NCBI RefSeq assembly: GCF_020616155.1
Contig: NZ_CP085530.1
Location: 2,974,501-3,038,500 of the forward strand
Direction: 5' to 3'
DNA: 64,000 nucleotides
Origin: Vogesella sp. XCS3
Lineage (GTDB): Bacteria > Pseudomonadota > Gammaproteobacteria > Burkholderiales > Chromobacteriaceae
Part shown: piece after piece, positions 1 through 9,515 of the stretch
Position numbering within the stretch: the first letter of the stretch is position 1
Layout: every line of letters begins with the position of its first letter
Made by a program: the position numbers and the translations under genes
Notes under the pieces: generated by a model
Database searches by the model: none
Told to the model about the DNA's origin: nothing
What the model saw: only the letters and a program-made list of their open reading frames with translations

Positions 1-757
1 ACTTTTTCCAGAGCGCGCGCCCCAGATACTTCACCGCTCGTAGCGACTCATTGCGAGCCTGATTGCCCCGTAAATTCCCTTTCCAGAATTGGCCATTTCG
101 ACGTGGGGGAATGATGGCTGCCGCCCCACGCTCTGCAATCGCTGCGTAACATAGGCGTGTGTCGTACGCCCCATCCGTGGTGACGGTTACCAGTCCCTCT
201 CCCGCCGGAATTTGCGATAGCAGCTCTGGCAGCATCGTGGCATCTCCAGTGCGATTGTCGGTCACTTCCATTGCCCGGATTTCCAGCGTTTGCGCATCTA
301 TGCCCAGATGCAGCTTGCGCCATTGGCGGCGGTAATCAGCGCCATGCTTTTTCACCTTCCACTCGCCTTCACCCATCATCTTGATGCCGGTGCTATCCAC
401 CAAGAGATGCAGACAACCTTGCTTTTTCTGTACCGGGATGCGGACTTGCAGGTCTTTCTGGCGGCGGGAAAGCGTGCTGAAGTCGGGGACGGCCCAGTCA
501 AGGCCAGCCAGGCGCAACATACTTTCGACCATACCTGTGGCTTGCCGTAGCGCCAGGCCAAAGAGGCATTTGATGGTGAGACAGAACTGGATGGCAGAAT
601 TAGAAAAAGTTAGCTGCCGTCCCCGCCTGCCGGTAGCTGGTGCCAACCAGTTCATGCCTTTGTCGAGCCAGAGAAGGAGCTGCCCTCGTTGCTTGAGGGA
701 CTGGTTGTATGACTGCCAGTTGATGGTTTGGTACTTGGGCGGAAGGGGCTTGCTCAT
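1..757 (-). CDS. IS5-family transposase, partial (3' end outside window)
   Basis: This is a DDE transposase that would catalyse cut-and-paste movement of its own element. The reading frame is open from the ATG at 755-757 down to base 1. It gives residues 1-252 of a protein that is 310 residues long in the complete copy. The first two catalytic aspartates (positions 121 and 195) are inside the window, but the glutamate region (Y-2-R-3-E-6-K) lies beyond it. Compared with copy 2 there are two adjacent replacements, Asp53 to Asn and Ala54 to Ser. Whether the protein is complete cannot be judged from this window. Confidence 0.9.
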   Translation of the reverse strand, partial: MSKPLPPKYQTINWQSYNQSLKQRGQLLLWLDKGMNWLAPATGRRGRQLTFSNSAIQFCLTIKCLFGLALRQATGMVESMLRLAGLDWAVPDFSTLSRRQKDLQVRIPVQKKQGCLHLLVDSTGIKMMGEGEWKVKKHGADYRRQWRKLHLGIDAQTLEIRAMEVTDNRTGDATMLPELLSQIPAGEGLVTVTTDGAYDTRLCYAAIAERGAAAIIPPRRNGQFWKGNLRGNQARNESLRAVKYLGRALWKK

Positions 758-806
758 GCGGTCATTCTACCGGACGGACGCAAGCACTGATTTGTGCAAC
801 AAAGCC
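1..806 (-). mobile_element. IS5-family (IS903-type) insertion sequence, copy 1, cut by window edge
   Basis: The element is nearly identical to the complete copy at 27185-28220 but lies in the opposite orientation. Its transposase-proximal end is the inverted repeat ending at 806 (GGCTTTGTTGCACAAATCAG read on the minus strand), which resembles the IS903 terminus. Only the first 806 bases are inside the window, so the other end and any target duplication cannot be seen. I find two substitutions against copy 2, at 598 and 601. The flank at 807-815 does not match either flank of copy 2. Confidence 0.93.
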
Positions 807-893
807 CACGGCCTTTCAAATGATCTGTGAACCTAAATAGCCTTTTGACATTTTATTGATATTTGTGAATTTCAAATGGGTATTTTTACATTT

Positions 894-921
894 TTGTTTC
901 ATTTAATAGTTTAGATAAAAT
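894..921 (+). promoter_or_regulatory. Possible sigma-70 promoter upstream of the TatD-type gene
   Basis: TTGTTT at 894-899 and TAAAAT at 916-921 are 16 bases apart in a strongly AT-rich stretch (830-970) between the IS end and the hydrolase gene. The match is moderate. The leader would be about 115 bases long. It contains a 28-codon open frame at 923-1009 without a ribosome binding site, which I do not call as a gene. Confidence 0.3.
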
Positions 922-1044
922 TATGCAAAAACAAAGAGATATCTGCTGGGAAAATTATCGATATCGGGATGGAAAAACGGATGCGTGGTCTACACTATTA
1001 ACTGTTTAGCTTATACTCCGTCGCCCCATATTTATTGCACGCTT

Positions 1045-1818
1045 ATGCCACTTATTGATACCCACTTGCATTTTGATGCGCCTGAGTTTGCTGCAGATGT
1101 GGCGCAGTGCTGGGCGCGTGCCAAGGCGGCCGGTGTCGTGCACGCGATAGTGCCTGCGGTGTCGGTGAGTACTTTTGATCGCGCTATCGCGGTGGCTAAC
1201 CAGTTTGGCATGGATGTCGCACTAGGTTTGCACCCGCTTTATCTGGATCAGCACGAGGATGAGCATCTTGCGGTGCTGGAGCAGTATCTGTTGCAGGGTA
1301 AGGCTGTGGCTGTTGGCGAGTGTGGGCTGGACTTTTATGTGCCTGGGCTGGACCCAGCACGGCAGGAGGCGTTACTGCTTGCCCAGCTGACGCTGGCACG
1401 ACGTTTTGACTTGCCGGTAATTCTGCATGTGCGCCGTTCACAAGATCGTGTTTTGAAGTGCTTACGCCAAGTGCGGGTGCGCGGAGGGCTGGCGCACGCA
1501 TTTAACGGCAGCCTCCAGCAAGCCGAAGCTTTTATAGATTTGGGCTTCTGCCTGGGTTTTGGCGGGGCGATGACATATCAAGGGTCGCAGCGCATCCGGC
1601 GTTTGGCTGCTACCTTGCCGCTTTCCGCTCTGGTATTGGAAACAGATGGCCCGGACATGGCGCCAGAGTGGGGGCAAGGCCAGCCGAATGGCCCGGAGAA
1701 TTTGCCCCGTATTGCTGCGGTATTGGCGGAATTGCGTGGTTTGCCGCTAGAGGCCGTGGCGCAGGCTACATATCAGAATGCTTGCAAGGCAGTGCCTGGG
1801 TTATGCCCAGGCAGGTGA
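1045..1818 (+). CDS. TatD-family metal-dependent hydrolase (YjjV-like)
   Basis: The 257-residue protein is a TIM-barrel metallohydrolase of the TatD family, whose members are metal-dependent DNases or related phosphohydrolases in the cytoplasm. Visible metal-site motifs are DTHLHFD near the N-terminus, GECGLDF around residue 90, an H in ILHVRR, HAFNGS and ETDGPDM. The length fits YjjV-type members (about 255-260). I chose the ATG at 1045 because the protein then begins directly with the first metal motif. A GTG at 985 would add 20 residues with no family similarity. No Shine-Dalgarno is obvious. The stop lies 35 bases before the following chemoreceptor gene, so the two may be cotranscribed. 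The exact substrate is unknown. Confidence 0.88.
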   Translation: MPLIDTHLHFDAPEFAADVAQCWARAKAAGVVHAIVPAVSVSTFDRAIAVANQFGMDVALGLHPLYLDQHEDEHLAVLEQYLLQGKAVAVGECGLDFYVPGLDPARQEALLLAQLTLARRFDLPVILHVRRSQDRVLKCLRQVRVRGGLAHAFNGSLQQAEAFIDLGFCLGFGGAMTYQGSQRIRRLAATLPLSALVLETDGPDMAPEWGQGQPNGPENLPRIAAVLAELRGLPLEAVAQATYQNACKAVPGLCPGR

Positions 1819-1853
1819 TGCGGCTGTTCATGAATGTGAAGAAGGAGAAGGCA

Positions 1854-3485
1854 ATGTTGAAAAATATCACCGTAACAGCGCGCATTAGTTTGGGTTTCGC
1901 GTTTATGTTGCTGGTCTTGCTATTGATTGTGGGCAGCAGTTTGCTGGCGCTGGGGCGTGCAGGTAGCAGCCTGGATGATTTGGTCAATCGCAGCCTGGCT
2001 TTTAGTCAGCATATTCAGTCTGTCAGAGCGGAGGTGGGTAATTTGCGCCGCTATGAAAAAGATTTGCTGCTGAATATTCAGAGTGTGGAGAAGCGTAAAG
2101 AATATCTGGATAAATGGCTCGAGAGCGTGAGCAAGGTGCGCAAGCATCTGCAAGAGGCAGATACGTTGGCCAGTAGTGAAGAACAGGGGGCCATCAAATC
2201 GCTGCTGGGTGCCATGGAGCGTTATGAGGGTGGCCTGAAGAGTGTGGCTAGCCAGATCGAGGCGGGTAGCCTGGTTACACCTCAAGACGGTAATAAGGCA
2301 CTGGAGCCGGTAAAGGAGGCAGTGCGCGGTATGGAGAGCACCACTCGCATGCTGGTTGATAATGCTGGCCAGCATGCTTTGCTGAGTCAGCAGGCGGTTC
2401 AGGCTGAAATCGCTTCATCGCGAAGTTTACTGCTGGGGCTGAGTGCACTGGCATTGTTAGCGGCGGTGGTGGCGGCTGTGGTGATTTCCTTGTCTATTCG
2501 CCGGCCATTGGGCGAGATAACGCTTTTGGCAGAACAGTTGGCCAGTAGCAAAGATCTGTCCGTCGCTATTCCTGATTATGGTCGTAACGAGCTTGGGCGA
2601 ACTGGCCAGGCGCTGAATCATCTGATTGTGACCGTGCGCGACCTGATAAGCGATTCCCATAGGCACTCTGCGAAATTGGTGGGGGCGTCGGAGCAACTGT
2701 CTGGTGTGAGTCACGCGATCCATGACGCAGCCGTGAACCAGTCCAATGCGGCATCGGCTAGTGCGGCTGCCGTAGAGCAGCTGACGGTGAGCGTGAGTGT
2801 GCTGGCTGATAATGCCGAGGGCGTGGAGCAACAGACTCGCCAGACGGCCAGTGATGCTCGAGCTGGCAGTGATATGGCTCAGACCGCGGCTAGCCAGATC
2901 CAGCATATTGCCCAGAGTATTGCCCAGACGTCCGGCACGATTGATAGCCTGAACCAGCGTTCTAGCGAGATTGGCAATATTGTCAGTGTGATTCGCGAGA
3001 TCGCAGACCAGACCAACCTGTTGGCACTGAATGCCGCCATCGAAGCTGCCCGCGCGGGCGAAACCGGGCGAGGCTTTGCGGTGGTGGCGGATGAAGTACG
3101 CAAGCTTGCCGAGCGAACCAGCCAGGCCACAACAGAGATTTCCAGCCGTATCGCTGGGGTACAGCACGATACGCAACAGGCGTTCCAGAATATGCAGCAG
3201 GCCAATACCCTGGTGGAAAGTGGTGTAGAAGGTACGGGCAAGGTTGCCCAGTCTTTGCAGCAGATATTCCAGTCGTCCATCCATGCTCAGGAAAAAGTAG
3301 CCGAGATGGTGCAAGCCATCCAGGAGCAGCGGGTGGCGAGCCAGGATATCGCCCAGAATATGGAGCAGATTGCGCAGATGAATGACCAGACACGCTTGGC
3401 GGTGGCAGAGGCGAGCAGTTTGTCTGGTGGCCTGAAACAGCAGTCACAAGAACTGGATCACAGCATTACACGCTTCAAGGTGTAG
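1854..3485 (+). CDS. Methyl-accepting chemotaxis protein (4HB type)
   Basis: This 543-residue membrane chemoreceptor passes ligand signals to CheA/CheW. It has a short cytoplasmic N-terminus, a first membrane helix at about 11-33, a roughly 155-residue periplasmic helical region of the 4HB_MCP kind and a second helix at about 191-214. A HAMP segment follows, then a long cytoplasmic coiled coil. The conserved hairpin tip, with [20 protein letters not shown], lies at about 384-403 and matches the family consensus. The ATG at 1854 is preceded by a strong GGAG-type ribosome site at 1842-1850. No C-terminal CheR/CheB-tethering pentapeptide is seen; the protein ends in ITRFKV. The ligand is not predictable. 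Confidence 0.93.
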   Translation: MLKNITVTARISLGFAFMLLVLLLIVGSSLLALGRAGSSLDDLVNRSLAFSQHIQSVRAEVGNLRRYEKDLLLNIQSVEKRKEYLDKWLESVSKVRKHLQEADTLASSEEQGAIKSLLGAMERYEGGLKSVASQIEAGSLVTPQDGNKALEPVKEAVRGMESTTRMLVDNAGQHALLSQQAVQAEIASSRSLLLGLSALALLAAVVAAVVISLSIRRPLGEITLLAEQLASSKDLSVAIPDYGRNELGRTGQALNHLIVTVRDLISDSHRHSAKLVGASEQLSGVSHAIHDAAVNQSNAASASAAAVEQLTVSVSVLADNAEGVEQQTRQTASDARAGSDMAQTAASQIQHIAQSIAQTSGTIDSLNQRSSEIGNIVSVIREIADQTNLLALNAAIEAARAGETGRGFAVVADEVRKLAERTSQATTEISSRIAGVQHDTQQAFQNMQQANTLVESGVEGTGKVAQSLQQIFQSSIHAQEKVAEMVQAIQEQRVASQDIAQNMEQIAQMNDQTRLAVAEASSLSGGLKQQSQELDHSITRFKV

Positions 3486-3604
3486 GCCGAACGCTGGTCG
3501 CAATGAGAGCACATGTTTGACAAGCGCCGTGGCATGGCACTGGCCGCGGTGCTTGTAACTGTTTTGTGGTGTTGATTGTTGGCCGCAAGGTTGGCTAACA
3601 AAAG

Positions 3605-3634
3605 AAAAAGCCCGCTGTTTAGTGCGGGCTTTTT
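3605..3634. terminator. Bidirectional rho-independent terminator
   Basis: An 11-bp stem (AAAAAGCCCGC paired with GCGGGCTTTTT) with an 8-base loop sits between the convergent chemoreceptor and TolC-OmpA genes. It carries T-runs on both strands, so it can end both transcripts. Confidence 0.9.
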
Positions 3635-3649
3635 GACTTTGCAGATAGC

Positions 3650-5587
3650 TTATTTTGTTGCTGGTGCAGCAGGTGCTGCGCGGCGGATCAGCGGTGCTGC
3701 TGCCGGCTTGCTTGCATTGGGTGCTGCCACGACACGCGCAGCACTGGCTGGTGCTTGTGTTGGGGCAGCGCGGGCAACAGTTTCCTGCATAACTACCGCT
3801 ACACGGCGATTTTGCGGGTCATTGGCGGCCTTGTTCGGTAGCGGTTGTGTATCGCCGCGGCCAACGCTGTCCATGCGGCTGGCTTGTACTCCACGGCTTG
3901 CCAAGTACTCTTGTACGCTCTGTGCACGTTGTTGCGACAAGACAAGGTTGGATGCCGGGTTGCCTGTGCTGTCGGTATGGCCTTCAACCAGAAAGCGCTT
4001 CTGGACCAGCTGTGGCATTTGCAGTGTCGTGGCTAGCTGGTCAAGCATTGGCAGGCTTTCGGCGCGGATCTTGGCCGAGTTCAGGTCAAACTGTACTTGC
4101 AGGTTGACTGTAATGTCGCGAGACGTGGCAACTGGTGCGGTATTGGCAACCACGGGTGCCAACTCTGCACCGCTATTGAAAGAGCGGGCGGGGATCTTGC
4201 TGGCATCCAGTGGTGTTGGCGCCACGTAGCTGGTTGGGCAGCTTGGGGCGCTCAGATCGGTGTCATTGTCCACGCCATCATCTTTTGGCTTCAGCTGCAT
4301 GACTTCCATCAGGCGGCCAGACTCACCCAATACGCGGTAAGTGGCCAGCTGCTGGTTCAGTTCTGCGTTCAACAGCTCGCGGCGCGACTCGAACAGCTCG
4401 TTCTCGCTATCCAGCATATCGAGCAGCGTACGCTGGCCGATATCAAACTGCTTGCGATAAGCGTCGCGTGCTTTCTCTGTAGACAGCTGATGCTGACGCA
4501 GCGATTCCAGCTGGCTGCTAATGCGAACCGAGTCGTTATAAGCAATGGAAACCTGCTGGCGCATATCGCGGCAGGCTTTTACGCCTAGTGCTTCGGCTTC
4601 GTCACGGCGCTCGGTTGCGGAAGCAAGGCGAGCTCGATCTGCACCGCCGCGGTACAGGTTCATGTTGACCACCAGCTCGATGGCTTGCTCATTGGTACGG
4701 CCTTTTACGCCGTCCTTGTTGGTGGTCGCTGCCTTGTTGGCACGCAGGTCAAGCGTGGGGGAGAAGGCGCCACGGCGAACATCGATCTCAGCTTCGGCGG
4801 CACGGTAAAAGGCGCGGGCTGCTTGCAGCGACGGGTTGTTCTTGTCTGCCAGTACCATCAGGTCATTGGCGGGAGGGATCAGGCCGAGATTGAGCCCCGG
4901 CAGTTTCAGCTCGTTTGCAGGTGCTTCGCCTGTAATGCGTGCATAGCGAGCCGATACATCATTCAGGTTGGAAAGCTCGTTTACCAGGTTGGATTCGGCC
5001 AATGCAAGGCGGCCGGCAATCTGCTCCAGGTCAACACGGCGCCCTACGCCCTGGGTCACGCGCTGCAAGATCTGCTCGTAGATGCCTTTGTGAATGGCGT
5101 AGTTTTCTTCGGCAATGTTGACCAGCTTGCTGTAGCGTACAACGTCAACAAAAGCACGAACCGACTCCAGGCCTTGTTGCTCGGCAGCCGCCAGGTATTC
5201 GAAGTAGCGGGCACGGCTGGTATAGTCCAGCTGTTTTACTTGGTTGGTAGTAATGAAGCCGGCAAAGATGTTCTGGCTCAAGGCCAGATTGTAACCATGG
5301 CGGGTGAAACTGCTGGTGCTCGTGCCGCCAGTGGAGGTGGGTGTCTTGTTCTTTTCGCGTGCGGTGGCGTAGCTCAGGTCGACGGTGGGCTTGAACCCTG
5401 CCTCTGCAATGCCACGCTCTTCCAGGCTGGCACGGAATGTGTGCCACTTCATGCGGACTTCCGCGTTGTTCTTCAGGGTTTGCTCAATGGTGTCTTTCAG
5501 CTCCAAGGCGTGGCTGGCCATAGGTAGCGAAAGAGCCAGCAAGGCGATAAGCGTACTGCCAGAGATGCTTTTAGGACGAAAGTTCAT
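3650..5587 (-). CDS. TolC-family outer-membrane channel fused to OmpA-like domain (LapE/AggA-like)
   Basis: The 645-residue protein begins with a signal peptide (residues 1-28, cleaved near SHA-LEL). It continues with a full TolC/OEP channel domain (about 29-435, two repeats), which forms the outer-membrane exit duct of a type I secretion system. After a Pro/Ala-rich linker, residues 492-600 form an OmpA-C domain that binds peptidoglycan, with VEGHTDSTG and an NRRV motif. An Ala/Pro tail closes the protein. It is divergent from lapG-lapD, which suggests it exports a giant RTX-type adhesin controlled by LapG. In Shewanella-type loci, as I recall them, the TolC and OmpA parts are separate genes, so the fusion is noteworthy. 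No adhesin or ABC/HlyD partner is in this window. Confidence 0.88.
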   Translation of the reverse strand: MNFRPKSISGSTLIALLALSLPMASHALELKDTIEQTLKNNAEVRMKWHTFRASLEERGIAEAGFKPTVDLSYATAREKNKTPTSTGGTSTSSFTRHGYNLALSQNIFAGFITTNQVKQLDYTSRARYFEYLAAAEQQGLESVRAFVDVVRYSKLVNIAEENYAIHKGIYEQILQRVTQGVGRRVDLEQIAGRLALAESNLVNELSNLNDVSARYARITGEAPANELKLPGLNLGLIPPANDLMVLADKNNPSLQAARAFYRAAEAEIDVRRGAFSPTLDLRANKAATTNKDGVKGRTNEQAIELVVNMNLYRGGADRARLASATERRDEAEALGVKACRDMRQQVSIAYNDSVRISSQLESLRQHQLSTEKARDAYRKQFDIGQRTLLDMLDSENELFESRRELLNAELNQQLATYRVLGESGRLMEVMQLKPKDDGVDNDTDLSAPSCPTSYVAPTPLDASKIPARSFNSGAELAPVVANTAPVATSRDITVNLQVQFDLNSAKIRAESLPMLDQLATTLQMPQLVQKRFLVEGHTDSTGNPASNLVLSQQRAQSVQEYLASRGVQASRMDSVGRGDTQPLPNKAANDPQNRRVAVVMQETVARAAPTQAPASAARVVAAPNASKPAAAPLIRRAAPAAPATK

Positions 5588-5790
5588 GAGAGCCTCATTG
5601 AATACTGTGATGATTGAACAGTTTATTATTAAGCAGCAGTTCTAAGTATTTTAAATAAAAGCTTTATGTGCTGTATTTTCGGAAGTGAATGCTAAAGTGT
5701 CAAGCTAAACGTGGCAAAACCTGCAGCCTTGCTATACGCTTGTTGCGTGATAAGACGGATGCATTTATAGCCATCCTGCGGAACCAGTCT
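5588..5790. promoter_or_regulatory. Divergent control region between TolC-OmpA gene and lapG
   Basis: This AT-rich spacer of about 200 bases lies between two divergent genes. It must hold the promoters of both, but I see no convincing paired -35/-10 match. An open frame runs through 5689-5790 in phase with lapG, and the more likely lapG start is at 5791. Confidence 0.4.
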
Positions 5791-6453
5791 ATGGGCGTAC
5801 CTTTGGTGTTGAGTCGTTTCATCAGGCTATCAGCGTGGCTGTTACTCGCGGCGCTGGCGGTGGCCGAAATGCCGCTAGAGCGCGTGCAGCAGCTTTATGG
5901 TGGCCAGGCTGTCCGTATATATCGGGAGTGGCAGCAGTTACTTTTGTCTGCCAAGCGAGAAAATAACGAACAGAGCATGCTGCGCGATGTAAACCAGTTC
6001 TTCAATCAGCGTTACCAGTTTGTTGATGATGTCGATTTGTGGAAGCAAGCAGACTACTGGGCCACGCCTTTGGAAAGTATGGCGCGCGGCGCGGGCGATT
6101 GCGAAGATTATACAATCGCCAAATATTTTACTTTGCGCGAGCTGGGGGTGGCCCCACAGAAGCTGAGGCTGACCTACGTCAAAGCCCGCATCGGCGGTGC
6201 CGCCAGCACGGTAACGCAGGCGCATATGGTATTGGCCTACTATGCGAACCCGGCCGCCGAGCCGCTCATTCTGGATAACCTCATCACGACTATCCGGCCT
6301 GCATCGCAGCGGGCTGACCTGCAGCCGGTATTCAGCTTCAATGCAGACGGTATCTGGGTAGGCGGCGGTCCTAATCCGAATTCCAGTGTGGACAGGTTGA
6401 CCCGTTGGCGTCAGCTTATCGACAAGATGAAAACCGAAGGCTTTATTTCCTGA
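5791..6453 (+). CDS. lapG: LapG-type periplasmic cysteine protease (BTLCP family)
   Basis: LapG cleaves the N-terminal retention module of a large surface adhesin and so releases biofilm cells. It is held inactive by LapD when c-di-GMP is high. The 220-residue protein starts with a hydrophobic signal segment (about 8-26). It shows the bacterial transglutaminase-like catalytic set Cys104 (in GAGDCEDY), His145 (AHMVLAYY) and Asp162 (LILDNL). The acidic residues flanking the cysteine (Asp103, Glu105) match those described as calcium ligands in LapG. I chose the ATG at 5791 because it puts the signal peptide at the N-terminus. An in-frame ATG at 5689 would add 34 residues ahead of it. lapD follows after 8 bases. 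Confidence 0.92.
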   Translation: MGVPLVLSRFIRLSAWLLLAALAVAEMPLERVQQLYGGQAVRIYREWQQLLLSAKRENNEQSMLRDVNQFFNQRYQFVDDVDLWKQADYWATPLESMARGAGDCEDYTIAKYFTLRELGVAPQKLRLTYVKARIGGAASTVTQAHMVLAYYANPAAEPLILDNLITTIRPASQRADLQPVFSFNADGIWVGGGPNPNSSVDRLTRWRQLIDKMKTEGFIS

Positions 6454-6461
6454 AAGATGGC

Positions 6462-8375
6462 ATGAAACGCGTTTCCTTGATTCAACAGCTATGGATGCTG
6501 GTTATCGCGGCAGTGGTGCTGGCGGCTGCAGGCAGCCTCACGGCCAATTTGTTCAATGCGCGTGACTACTTGCAGCAGCAGTTGGCCGCACAAAGTGCGG
6601 ACGCGGCCAATTCGCTGGCTTTGCTCATAACGCAGAATCAGGCAGACCCGGCGATGGGCGAGACACTGATCAATGCGGCATTCGACCAAGGGCATTTCCG
6701 CCAGATCAGCTGGGTGGATGCCAAGGGCAAGGTATTGGTCCTGCGCCAGAATGCCCAGCGTGCGGGGGATACGCCGGCCTGGTTTCGCGAGGTGTTTACC
6801 CTGGTGCCGGCACCGGCGCGGGCCATGGTGAGCAGTGGCTGGATGCAGGCAGGGCATATCCAGGTGGAAAGCGAAGCCGGTTACGCTTACGAGTCGCTGT
6901 GGCGTGGTGCGTTGAATGTGTCTTTCTGGGTGCTGCTGGCGGGTTTGGTTGTGGGGGGTATTGGCTCGCTGGGCGTGAGTACCATCCGCCGGCAACTGTT
7001 GTCGGTTGTGAACCAGGCCAAGTCCATCACCCAGCGCCGTTTCATTACCATTCCGGAGCCGGATGGACCCGAGATGGGCCGTTTGGCACAAGCCATGAAT
7101 GCCATGGTGATGCGCGTAAAGGCGATGTTTGAAGAGGAAGCGGTCCGGCTTGAAGCGCTGCGTCGCCAGATCAACTTCGACAGTGTTACCGGCCTGGCTA
7201 ACCGTGGCTATTTCATGGGTCGGCTGGGGGCCGAGCTGGCGGAGCGCGACAAGGAGGGGCGCACGCTGCTGTTGATGCGTATCGATGGTCTGGCGGAGCT
7301 GAATGCCAAGCTGGGCCGGCCGTTAACGGATGAAATGCTGAGTCAGTTTGGTGCGGTGCTGCGGGATCATGAGCGTTTTGGTCTGGAAAGCCTGGCTTCG
7401 CGCCTGAACGGGGCTGATTTTGCCTTGTTGCTGGGTAGTGCGCAGGCCGAGCCTGTTCGGCTTGAGGCCTTGCATGACGAGCTCGGTGCGCTGCTGAGCA
7501 GCTTTGCTTCGCAAGATATCTGTCTGGCAATGGCGGCCACTGATCTGCGTGATGGTGATGCAATCCGCGACATTATGTCGCGGCTGGATAACGCGCTGGC
7601 TTTGTCCGAGGCGGCTGGCGGCGTACGCGTGATGCTGGCCGACGAGAATGTTAATAAGCCGCTGGCCATGACAGCTGACCACTGGGGCAGCGTGCTGGAC
7701 GAAGCGATTGCTACGCGGCAGCTCAAGCTGGTGCGCTTTGCCGTACGTGACGCCAGCGGCGGCATGCTGCACGAGGAAGCACCGTTGCGTTTGCTGCAAG
7801 GGGAGGAGTGGCTGCCTGCCGGCCAGTTCATGCCGATGGCCATCCGCACGCGCCGCGTGGCGGCGCTGGACTTGGCCGCAGTGTCTCTGGCGCTACAGCA
7901 ACTGGCTGCCGAGCCGGCTTGCCGCGGGATTGCGGTGAACCTGGCTGCCGAGTCGTTGGCCGATGACGAATTTGTGGCCAAGCTGGTAGAGCAGATTCGT
8001 TCCCACCGGGTTGCTGCAGGGCGCTTGTGGCTGGAAATGGCAGAGGTCGGCATCGTGCAGCGCTTTGAGCGCTTCCGTGTGCTGTGCCTGGCGCTGGCAG
8101 ATTTACCGTGCAAGGTCGGTATCGAGCACTTCGGGCGCCAGTTCAGCTTGATCGGGCAGCTGCACGATCTGGGTATCGACTATCTGAAAATCGACGGCAG
8201 CTTTGTACAGCAGATTGATCAGGAGGCGGGGAATCAGGCGTTCCTGAAAGGCGTATGCAATATTGCCCATAATATCGGCCTGGGTGTGGTGGCCGAGGGG
8301 GTGCGTACCGATGCCGAGCAGCAGATGTTGCTGTCGCTGGGTTTTGATGGCCTGACCGGGCCCGGGGTGAAGTAG
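6462..8375 (+). CDS. lapD: LapD-type inside-out c-di-GMP receptor (degenerate GGDEF/EAL)
   Basis: This inner-membrane receptor of 637 residues binds c-di-GMP in its cytoplasmic EAL domain and then sequesters LapG in the periplasm. It has a membrane helix at about 11-31, a LapD/MoxY-type periplasmic domain, a second helix at about 152-174, HAMP, GGDEF and EAL domains. The cyclase active site is degenerate (LNGADF in place of GGEEF, near 315-320). The EAL signature reads EAP at 439-441. Both suggest a receptor rather than an enzyme, as in known LapD. The end, GFDGLTGPGVK, is also typical. The gene lies 8 bases after lapG, so they are cotranscribed. Confidence 0.93.
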   Translation: MKRVSLIQQLWMLVIAAVVLAAAGSLTANLFNARDYLQQQLAAQSADAANSLALLITQNQADPAMGETLINAAFDQGHFRQISWVDAKGKVLVLRQNAQRAGDTPAWFREVFTLVPAPARAMVSSGWMQAGHIQVESEAGYAYESLWRGALNVSFWVLLAGLVVGGIGSLGVSTIRRQLLSVVNQAKSITQRRFITIPEPDGPEMGRLAQAMNAMVMRVKAMFEEEAVRLEALRRQINFDSVTGLANRGYFMGRLGAELAERDKEGRTLLLMRIDGLAELNAKLGRPLTDEMLSQFGAVLRDHERFGLESLASRLNGADFALLLGSAQAEPVRLEALHDELGALLSSFASQDICLAMAATDLRDGDAIRDIMSRLDNALALSEAAGGVRVMLADENVNKPLAMTADHWGSVLDEAIATRQLKLVRFAVRDASGGMLHEEAPLRLLQGEEWLPAGQFMPMAIRTRRVAALDLAAVSLALQQLAAEPACRGIAVNLAAESLADDEFVAKLVEQIRSHRVAAGRLWLEMAEVGIVQRFERFRVLCLALADLPCKVGIEHFGRQFSLIGQLHDLGIDYLKIDGSFVQQIDQEAGNQAFLKGVCNIAHNIGLGVVAEGVRTDAEQQMLLSLGFDGLTGPGVK

Positions 8376-8397
8376 GCGGGCCTTCATGGGCCAATAG

Positions 8398-8432
8398 CAG
8401 GGCGAGTGTGGTGAGCCACCTCGCCCTGTTTC
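8398..8432 (+). terminator. Terminator after lapD
   Basis: A 9-bp stem (CAGGGCGAG with CTCGCCCTG) encloses a 13-base loop and is followed by a short TTT run, 22 bases after the lapD stop. Confidence 0.6.
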
Positions 8433-8520
8433 TGTGTATGGGCAGCGGTATGTATGCCGTTAGCGGCAAGCGGGTGTGTCCGCTTGTCAGGTCTGGGTGG
8501 CGTAAGGGCAGACAAAATAA

Positions 8521-8546
8521 AAAAAGGCATCCGGAGATGCCTTTTT
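8521..8546. terminator. Bidirectional terminator between lapD and Tim44-like gene
   Basis: An 11-bp perfect stem (AAAAAGGCATC with GATGCCTTTTT) has a CGGA tetraloop and T-runs on both strands. It lies downstream of the minus-strand Tim44-like gene. Confidence 0.9.
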
Positions 8547-8568
8547 GCGTGTTGCGGCCAACCTTGGC

Positions 8569-9447
8569 TTAGTTCTGCTGGATACCTGCCACCAGCCACT
8601 TACCATTGCTGCTGTCGTCTTTGATGTAGTGCCAGGTTTCGCTGAACTGTACGGCCGGTGCACCTACGGTCTCGCTGACCATGCCGTTAAAGCGCACGCT
8701 GGCAATCATGCGGCTGCTTTCTACGGTGGCCTCGACAATCTGGCAGTCCAGCTGCGGGAAGTCGGCAGGTTCGGTATTGGCAGCCATGTCGTCTTTCAGC
8801 GCATTAAACAGGTCTGCGGTCATGTACTTGCGTACTTCTTCCAGACTGTCGGCAGAGTTGAGGTTCTGCAGATGCAGGAAGGTGGCTTTCGCCTGGCGCA
8901 GGAAATGCGGTGCTTCCGTGCCGTCTGGCAGACGCTGGAACGAAGCCGGTGGCGGGGTCAGGCCGCTACCGCCCATGGCGTTATTGCCGGAGCCGATAGG
9001 TGGAATACCGTTGGCACCCGCAGGCGAGGGCTGGAAGTGCATAGGCTGAGTTTGCAGCGGAGGCGCACGGCGGGCAGCTTGCTGGCTGGTTGCGCGGCGG
9101 CGCAGGAAAGACAGCAGCGCCAGGCCTGCCAGCGAGCCGCCGATTACGGCCAGCCACGGGAAGCCACCGTCGTCATCACCCATGGCCGAGCCCAGCAGAT
9201 AGCCGGCTGCAGCACCGGCTGCACCAGCGGCTACCATGCCACCGATACCAGAACCTTTTTGCTGTGGTGCAACCTGGGTCGGTGTTTTGGCAGGAATGGC
9301 GTTCTGTTGCGAGAAGCTTTGGGTAGGGGTAGCGCGCTGCATGCCGGCGCTCTTGCCTTTACCCACGCGTGCGGCTTCTGCAAACGGCGTGGCCAGCACA
9401 GCAATGAGGGAGAGGGCCAGAATGGACGTCTTCGCTCGGGTAATCAT
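8569..9447 (-). CDS. Tim44-like domain membrane protein
   Basis: The 292-residue protein has an N-terminal signal-like segment (cleavage likely after FAEAA), a low-complexity Gln/Pro linker and a Gly/Ala-rich membrane region at about 68-112. It ends in a Tim44/MRPL45-type domain at about 165-290. In bacteria such proteins are common in Beta- and Gammaproteobacteria, are probably envelope-associated, and have no well-defined role. It stands alone, with terminators beyond its 3' end and trmO ending 69 bases upstream on the same strand. The family assignment rests on layout and the C-terminal sequence, which ends in WHYIKDDSSNGKWLVAGIQ. Confidence 0.78.
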   Translation of the reverse strand: MITRAKTSILALSLIAVLATPFAEAARVGKGKSAGMQRATPTQSFSQQNAIPAKTPTQVAPQQKGSGIGGMVAAGAAGAAAGYLLGSAMGDDDGGFPWLAVIGGSLAGLALLSFLRRRATSQQAARRAPPLQTQPMHFQPSPAGANGIPPIGSGNNAMGGSGLTPPPASFQRLPDGTEAPHFLRQAKATFLHLQNLNSADSLEEVRKYMTADLFNALKDDMAANTEPADFPQLDCQIVEATVESSRMIASVRFNGMVSETVGAPAVQFSETWHYIKDDSSNGKWLVAGIQQN

Positions 9448-9515
9448 TGATTCATTCTCCAGTAGGTAAGCTGACTCTGATGGTCAGGCAGCGTTTCGAC
9501 TACGCGAAACATGGC

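Noticed and set aside
923..1009. 28-codon open frame in the AT-rich leader before the TatD-type gene
   Set aside because: It has an ATG and a stop but no ribosome site and no recognisable sequence, so it is no better than chance in AT-rich DNA.
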